DNA of 11,279 nt from an uncultured candidate division Zixibacteria bacterium. GTDB lineage: Bacteria; Zixibacteria; MSB-5A5; GN15; FEB-12. This document shows positions 7,381 through 11,279 of the stretch, one piece after another. The stretch is from positions 1 through 11,279 of the forward strand of contig CAJVYT010000116.1 of NCBI GenBank assembly GCA_913009765.1, given 5' to 3'. The notes beneath the pieces were generated by a model that worked only from the letters and a program-made list of their open reading frames with translations, was not told the DNA's origin and did not search any database. The position numbers were made by a program, and so were the translations under genes. The stretch's first letter is position 1. Each line of letters begins with the position of its first letter.

Positions 7381-7411
7381 ATTAATTCAAACAGTAATTA
7401 TATCTTATTAC

Positions 7412-7440
7412 TTGACAGTAGCTTATAAGCTTACTATCTT
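7412..7440 (+). promoter_or_regulatory. Putative integrase promoter with an internal operator-like palindrome
   Basis: TTGACA (7412-7417) and TATCTT (7435-7440) are 17 bases apart, a plausible promoter for the recombinase gene. The perfect 12-base palindrome AGCTTATAAGCT (7420-7431) fills the spacer between them, which is where a repressor or the recombination proteins themselves could bind and shut off expression. Both assignments rest on sequence pattern only. Confidence 0.45.
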
Positions 7441-7493
7441 TTTAATGTATGGTTTGTGCCATATTTGTGTCATTTAAATTGTTGGAGAACTTT

Positions 7494-8594
7494 ATGGCTC
7501 GTATATATAAGCGTGATAAAATATGGTATATTGATTATTCATATAACGGAATTCGAATCAGAAAAAAAGTAGGTAATTCCAAGAATGTAGCTGAATTAGC
7601 TCTAAAAGATATAGAACTACAAATAGCTCGTGATGAATATAAATTAACCAAGCAAGACATTAATATAGATACACTTATTGAGAGGTTTTTAGAATATAAT
7701 TTAACTAATAATAGGGAGAGTACCACAAAACGTTATCAAGCTATAATGAATCATTTTTTAGAATTTTTAAATTTACGAAAAAATCCAGTAAAAAAAGTTT
7801 CTCAATTAAATGAAGGGATAATTGAACAATATAAATCATTTAGAAGAAATACATATACAAACCCAAATGGGTACAAAGTAAAATCAAAAAAAGATATCAA
7901 GAAAGCTACAAGAAAAGGAGCCCGTTCAAGGACAATTAATATGGAAGTAGGTGGTATTAAATATATGTTAAATTTAGCAGTCAGGTGGAATTATATCAAA
8001 GAGAATCCGATTAAAGGAGTTAAACCATTAAAGTCTGACGATAAAAAACCTTTTAGGTTTTTAACTTCTGAAGAAATCAATAAGTTTTTAAAGCATACTC
8101 CTAGATATCTTTTTCCAATTTATTTTACATTATTACATACAGGTATGCGTAAAGGTGAGGTTGAAAATTTAACCTGGAAAGATATCGATTTCAAATTACG
8201 AAAAATATACATTCGATCAAAAAAAGATTGGAATCCTAAAACTGGTGAACGTGAAATACCAATAAATAATGAATTATTTGAAGTACTGAATGATTTTAAA
8301 TCTAACCAAACTAAAATCCTTAACAAGGATAAAGTCTTTCAATTGACAAATAATGGACACTCGCAAAATCTACTTCGTCGTGAATTAATAAAAATAGCTA
8401 AAGAGGCTGAAATTGATGACTTTACACAAGTACACTCACTCAGACATACTTTTGCTTCACATCTAATAATGAACGGTGTTGACCTTACTACCGTTAAGAC
8501 ACTTTTAGGACATTCGGATATTCAAACAACTATGATATACGCTCATTTAGCCCCTGCTCATTTGGTCGAAAGTGTAAACAAATTACAGTACTAA
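7494..8594 (+). CDS. int: Tyrosine recombinase / phage-type integrase
   Basis: A 366-residue site-specific recombinase. The ATG at 7494 is preferred over the upstream one at 7449 because GGAG at 7484-7487 sits correctly before it and the protein then begins MARIYKRDKIWYIDY, a typical arm-type DNA-binding start. Residues 1-50 are that arm-binding domain and about 55-165 the SAM-like core-binding domain. About 185-360 is the catalytic domain, with Arg219 (HTGMRKGE), Lys243 or 244 in the beta-hairpin, His314 and Arg317 (HSLRHTF), His340 (LLGHSD) and the nucleophile Tyr349 (TMIYAHL). All active-site residues are present, so it should be functional. It would catalyse insertion into and excision from tRNA-Ser. 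Its stop is one base from the stop of the convergent excisionase-like gene. Base composition is more AT-rich than the chromosomal genes to the left: 7621-7680 has 16 G or C in 60. Confidence 0.95.
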   Translation: MARIYKRDKIWYIDYSYNGIRIRKKVGNSKNVAELALKDIELQIARDEYKLTKQDINIDTLIERFLEYNLTNNRESTTKRYQAIMNHFLEFLNLRKNPVKKVSQLNEGIIEQYKSFRRNTYTNPNGYKVKSKKDIKKATRKGARSRTINMEVGGIKYMLNLAVRWNYIKENPIKGVKPLKSDDKKPFRFLTSEEINKFLKHTPRYLFPIYFTLLHTGMRKGEVENLTWKDIDFKLRKIYIRSKKDWNPKTGEREIPINNELFEVLNDFKSNQTKILNKDKVFQLTNNGHSQNLLRRELIKIAKEAEIDDFTQVHSLRHTFASHLIMNGVDLTTVKTLLGHSDIQTTMIYAHLAPAHLVESVNKLQY

Positions 8595-8595
8595 T

Positions 8596-8808
8596 TTAAA
8601 GATAATTATCAACATCAAGCTTTCTACTTTTTCTACCTTTTTTTTCCTTTTTATCAAGCCATTTTGAAATAGAACTCCATCGAAACCGTAGCAGATTACC
8701 AAGTTTAATTCTAGGGATAGAATCTGTATGCGACCAATAATAAATAGTTGATATTTTAACACCAAGTTTATCGGCTATTTCTTGAGGTGTAAGAAGATCT
8801 TCCGACAT
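8596..8808 (-). CDS. Excisionase-family helix-turn-helix DNA-binding protein
   Basis: A 70-residue protein made almost entirely of a MerR-like HTH_17/excisionase domain. LLTPQEIADKLGVKISTIYYW is the helix-turn-helix (about residues 5-25), followed by the wing IPRIKLGNLLRFRWSSISKWL and a basic tail. By family knowledge such proteins bend DNA at attachment sites to direct excision, or act as small repressors. Its location beside the integrase supports an excisionase role. The ATG shares its A with the TAA of the upstream primase-like gene (TAATG), with AAGGTG within that gene's end as binding site, so translation is probably coupled. It converges on the integrase gene with a single base between the stops. 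Confidence 0.88.
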   Translation of the reverse strand: MSEDLLTPQEIADKLGVKISTIYYWSHTDSIPRIKLGNLLRFRWSSISKWLDKKEKKGRKSRKLDVDNYL

Positions 8809-9842
8809 TATATCACCTTGGCATCTTTCATGTTTTCGATAACGAGAAAGAAACGATTGATATCAAAACCTCCGGGAAGGATCACCGACTCAGCGTTGAT
8901 TCCAAAATTCTTCATTTTAATCACAAGTTTTTCAGATGCCTGTTGACCGGCAAGATCAGCATCAAAAGCGACTTTAACTTTGACATTTTTTAATAATGCC
9001 AGCCATTTATCTTTAAAACCTTGAACTCCAATCACACCGATAGCTAAAAAATCGTGTTCTATCAAACTCAATGTGTCAATTACCCCTTCACAAACAATAA
9101 CGGTGTGAGGGTTATGTTTTAACACATCAATATTATATGGAAATGGTACCGGTTTAGAGATGTTCATTTCTTTTGGTTTTATGTCTTTACATATGGAACG
9201 CCCTTGAAAATAGACCGGTTTAGAATCTATAAAGTATGTCCAAATAAATTTATGCTCATAACAAAAGAGTTTACCGCTCTTATTCACAAGACCACTATCA
9301 GATAAGCGTTTCGATGAATAGTTAGAACGTAATTGGATGAGAATTTGATCAGGAGAGTCAGCCCATTTGAGTTTCATTATATCAATTGTCTTATCTGTAA
9401 TTCCTCTGTTATATAGCCATTGTCTTGCCTCTTTTGAAGGCTCATTACACAAAGTAAGAAAACTTTCGTAGACATCTAAATATTGTTCATAGTCATTATT
9501 TGAAATAGATGATTTTGTTATCTTGGGACTTTTGAAATTACACTGTTGGTTATTGTTAATATCTAAACCTGCACGTTTGGCAAGGAATTCAAGTGCTGCT
9601 TTAAAGGATAATCCGACTTTGAGTTGAAGCAGTGTAATAACATCTCCTGATACACCACATGTCATGCATTTAAAAGTCTGACGGTTTGGATTTATGTACA
9701 TTGAGGGATGAATATCATTATTATTGTGTCTATCAGGATAAAAACAATTTGTCATATTGTTTTTAATTATCATCCCTAAATCTAAAGCAACATCACTAAT
9801 GTTATTTGCTTTTTTTAGTCTTTCTATTTGTTCCTTTTTCAC
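8808..9842 (-). CDS. CHC2 zinc finger / TOPRIM DNA primase-like protein
   Basis: A 344-residue protein when started at the GTG at 9842-9840. This start is chosen because GGAGG (reverse strand, 9849-9853) lies six bases before it; the longer frame from 9893 would add 17 residues that look non-domain and increase the overlap with the upstream gene. Numbered from the GTG, a zinc-ribbon of the CHC2 type has Cys33, His39, Cys59 and Cys62 (FKCMTCGVSGD). About 60 residues of helices follow, then a primase core, and a TOPRIM domain with Glu252 (VIVCEGVIDTLSL) and Asp294/Asp296 (AFDADLAGQQ). By family knowledge it synthesises RNA primers for element replication. No helicase domain is fused, and the C-terminus is short for DnaG. 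It overlaps the ThiF-like gene upstream by 41 bases and the HTH gene by one. Confidence 0.88.
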   Translation of the reverse strand: MKKEQIERLKKANNISDVALDLGMIIKNNMTNCFYPDRHNNNDIHPSMYINPNRQTFKCMTCGVSGDVITLLQLKVGLSFKAALEFLAKRAGLDINNNQQCNFKSPKITKSSISNNDYEQYLDVYESFLTLCNEPSKEARQWLYNRGITDKTIDIMKLKWADSPDQILIQLRSNYSSKRLSDSGLVNKSGKLFCYEHKFIWTYFIDSKPVYFQGRSICKDIKPKEMNISKPVPFPYNIDVLKHNPHTVIVCEGVIDTLSLIEHDFLAIGVIGVQGFKDKWLALLKNVKVKVAFDADLAGQQASEKLVIKMKNFGINAESVILPGGFDINRFFLVIENMKDAKVI

Positions 9843-10753
9843 TTGGAACCTCCGATTCGGATTGGGGGAATAAATAATCCATCGCAAGTTCAATTTCTAA
9901 TGGGCTTTTGCCATACATGAATGTTCTGATGGCTTTTTCAGCTAACGATATATCTTCTTTAAACTGCTCCATTAACGGAAGTGATAATTTTCTATTTACT
10001 TCATTTCTGAGAGTTTCTACAATTTTAGTTATGTGTATAGTTTTATCATTATTTTTATTAGATTTTGGAGAAGGAATAATATTATTTTTTTGGTTTTTCT
10101 TCTGTCTGAGGAGATAAGGTACTTCATCCCCTTTACCAAAATACCCATCTTTATGACAAACCGAACATTTTTTTGGTATCTTTCGATTACCTTCTTCATC
10201 TATATCTTCTCGCCATGACCATGACTTAAAGTTCATAAAGTCATTTGCGATTCCATCGACTCGAGGACAGTCTCCTGAAACATATCGCATCATTAACCAG
10301 ATTAGATTTGAAATTGTTGCTGTGTTCCAGCTGTAAACAGAGGCTTGAGGAATGTTCATTCCATCGATATAACCTAATGAAGCTTGTGCTTTTTGTTCTT
10401 CTTTAGACATGAGGTCAATTCTTGCTTTATCTTTAGAAAAGAACGGCTCACACTCCAAACAAAAGCCTCCACCAGGTGTGATTTTTAATACTTGTCCTCC
10501 AGCATAAGTAAGAGTACCATTTTCTGCTTTTCCACCACATCCTGCATCAAAATAAGGGATGGCATGTGCTTGAGAGAGACGGTTCGTAGCATATCTAGTT
10601 CCCGCATTATCTACAGCTCCAATTATAGTGTCAGCTGCTTTGAAGGCGTTCTGGACATCAGCAGTTAAAAAGTCTCCATCAATTGCAACAACTTCTATGT
10701 CTCTATTGATTTTTTTGATTTGTCGTTTGCAGACATATACTTTTTTCTGTTTG
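9802..10753 (-). CDS. ThiF/E1-like adenylyltransferase, 5' truncated at the adapter
   Basis: About 315 codons of an E1/ThiF/MoeB/HesA-type enzyme, which by family knowledge activates the C-terminus of a ubiquitin-like protein with ATP. Seen in order: a KRQIKKINRDIEV segment after the missing nucleotide-binding glycine loop, AADTIIGAVDNAGTRYATN with the conserved Asp and Arg, IPYFDAGCGG, and GGQVLKITPGGGFCLEC as first zinc CxxC. SVYSWNTATISNLIWLMM matches the helix that precedes the second zinc pair, KKCSVC. A Lys/Asn-rich linker and a helical C-terminal tail, about 95 residues, follow. The only upstream start available is a TTG formed by the adapter itself, so the true N-terminus is missing. 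The exact right limit is uncertain because T-runs of genome and flow-cell oligo merge. It is followed, with overlap, by the primase gene in one operon. Confidence 0.82.
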
Positions 10754-10767
10754 TTTTTTTTTTTTTT
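10754..10767. other. T-run joining the mobile element to the P7 adapter
   Basis: Fourteen consecutive T precede the P7 adapter directly. Ten would be expected from the flow-cell P7 oligo spacer; the rest may be genomic T. It is the likely point where an assembler bridged two unrelated reads. Confidence 0.8.
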
Positions 10768-10833
10768 CAAGCAGAAGACGGCATACGAGATATATCAGTG
10801 TGACTGGAGTTCAGACGTGTGCTCTTCCGATCT
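10768..10833 (+). other. Illumina P7 / TruSeq indexed adapter (assembly contaminant)
   Basis: The 66 bases are composed of the P7 flow-cell part (10768-10791), an 8-base barcode ATATCAGT (10792-10799) and the read-2 primer part ending CTCTTCCGATCT (10800-10833). The reverse complement of the barcode, ACTGATAT, agrees with TruSeq index 25 as I remember it. The forward translation, containing KQKTAYEI and DWSSDVCSSDL, is a known contamination peptide. Insert sequence begins at 10834. Confidence 0.98.
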
Positions 10834-10886
10834 TCACGATGACCACAAAAATTTTAATTCTTGAAAAAAAGTGAAAGGAAGCTGTC

Positions 10887-11279
10887 ATGAAAAAAATATT
10901 TTTAATGTTAGCTGTTTATTTTATGACAATTAATTTAGCCACGGCTCATCATCAAATCGCCTATCTGGCTCCTGCCGATAAAGGTATGGTGGCGTTTTTA
11001 AGCTCAGGCCATCATCTGCCCATGGGAGATAATTTTTCCGGACTGGCAAGCTATGAGGAAACCGCGATCATCACGCCCGGCGGCAAAAAGTACGAGTTGA
11101 CGCATGCGACCAATATGGGACTTTTCGGTTTTTCGTACGCGCCTTTAACGGAGAAAGGACTGTACATTTTAAAAATTGCTGCTGAACATTATGGGACGAA
11201 AACAACCCAGGGCTATTTTCGGGGCCCGAAAAAAGAAGCCTTAAAAGCAGGACGGAAAGTGATCGAAGCCAAACATACA
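10887..11279 (+). CDS. Exported DUF4198/NikM-like protein, 3' truncated by window end
   Basis: The first 131 codons of a secreted protein. MKKIFLMLAVYFMTINLATA is a signal peptide with an ATA cleavage site. The mature protein would begin HHQIAYLAPADKG, followed by LSSGHHLPMGDNFSG, ITPGGKKYELT, a GLYILKIAAEH strand and GYFRGPKKEALKAGRK. The early histidines, the GHHLPMGDNF block and the beta-rich pattern recall DUF4198/NikM-type periplasmic proteins, linked by family knowledge to cobalt or nickel uptake. That assignment is tentative. AAAGGA at 10874-10879 before the ATG at 10887 supports the start. No stop occurs before the window ends. Composition is clearly different from the centre (33 of 60 G or C at 11041-11100), and it is separated by an adapter, so it should be regarded as unlinked to the rest. 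Confidence 0.6.
   Translation, partial: MKKIFLMLAVYFMTINLATAHHQIAYLAPADKGMVAFLSSGHHLPMGDNFSGLASYEETAIITPGGKKYELTHATNMGLFGFSYAPLTEKGLYILKIAAEHYGTKTTQGYFRGPKKEALKAGRKVIEAKHT

Noticed and set aside
7449..7493. An upstream integrase start at 7449
   Set aside because: No ribosome binding site precedes it and the 15 added residues do not resemble an integrase N-terminus; GGAG before 7494 fits better.
9887..10117. Plus-strand hydrophobic open frames at 9908-10117 and 10033-10218
   Set aside because: They are shadows opposite the E1-like gene; the hydrophobic, Phe-rich look results from antisense reading of Lys/Asn-rich codons.
10768..10770. TTG as the start codon of the E1-like gene
   Set aside because: The codon is formed by the first three bases of the P7 adapter, and the nucleotide-binding glycine loop expected at the N-terminus of this family is missing.
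10628..10864. A 78-codon + strand open frame across the P7 junction
   Set aside because: Its second half is the adapter translation (KQKTAYEI, DWSSDVCSSDL) and its first half lies antisense to the E1-like gene.

Overview
The window is a chimeric assembly, not one continuous piece of chromosome. Two complete Illumina library adapters lie inside it: a P5/TruSeq universal adapter at 58-115 and an indexed P7/TruSeq adapter at 10768-10833. Each is preceded by a run of T that matches the spacer of the flow-cell oligos. They split the window into a 47-base scrap (1-47), a central block of real sequence (116 to about 10753) and an unrelated right-hand piece (10834-11279). The genes touching the adapters (epimerase, ThiF/E1-like protein, DUF4198-like protein) are all partial, and nothing should be inferred about linkage across the adapters.

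The central block is AT-rich. It looks like a member of the Fibrobacteres-Chlorobi-Bacteroidetes (FCB) superphylum or a related candidate phylum. The main evidence is a 1090-residue secreted subtilase ending in a QNYPNPFNPTTS-type type IX secretion (Por) sorting domain preceded by thrombospondin type 3 calcium-binding repeats. A lipoprotein and other low-GC genes agree with this. The exact phylum cannot be fixed from the window.

Layout, left to right. 116-501 is the C-terminal third of a nucleotide-sugar epimerase of the SDR family. 502-953 has no gene but is packed with inverted repeats, including a nested fold-back of about 147 bases. 954-1466 (-) is a DUF6125-like protein, divergent from the subtilase at 1628-4900 (+). 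4902-5996 (-) is a conserved uncharacterised protein with a SLOG-like N-terminus, convergent with the subtilase. 6218-7147 (+) is a lipoprotein followed by a clear intrinsic terminator. 7295-7379 is tRNA-Ser(UGA).

Directly after the tRNA begins an integrated mobile element: a tyrosine recombinase (7494-8594, +), then on the opposite strand a compact operon reading toward it, consisting of a ThiF/E1-like adenylyltransferase (truncated by the artefact), a CHC2-TOPRIM primase-like protein and an excisionase-type HTH protein. The two downstream genes overlap their upstream neighbours, which suggests co-translation. The element presumably uses the 3' end of tRNA-Ser as its attachment site. Its far end, and whatever genes precede the E1-like gene, are lost at the P7 adapter.

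The right-hand piece carries the start of an exported DUF4198/NikM-like protein and has visibly higher GC. It probably comes from elsewhere in the genome or from another organism.
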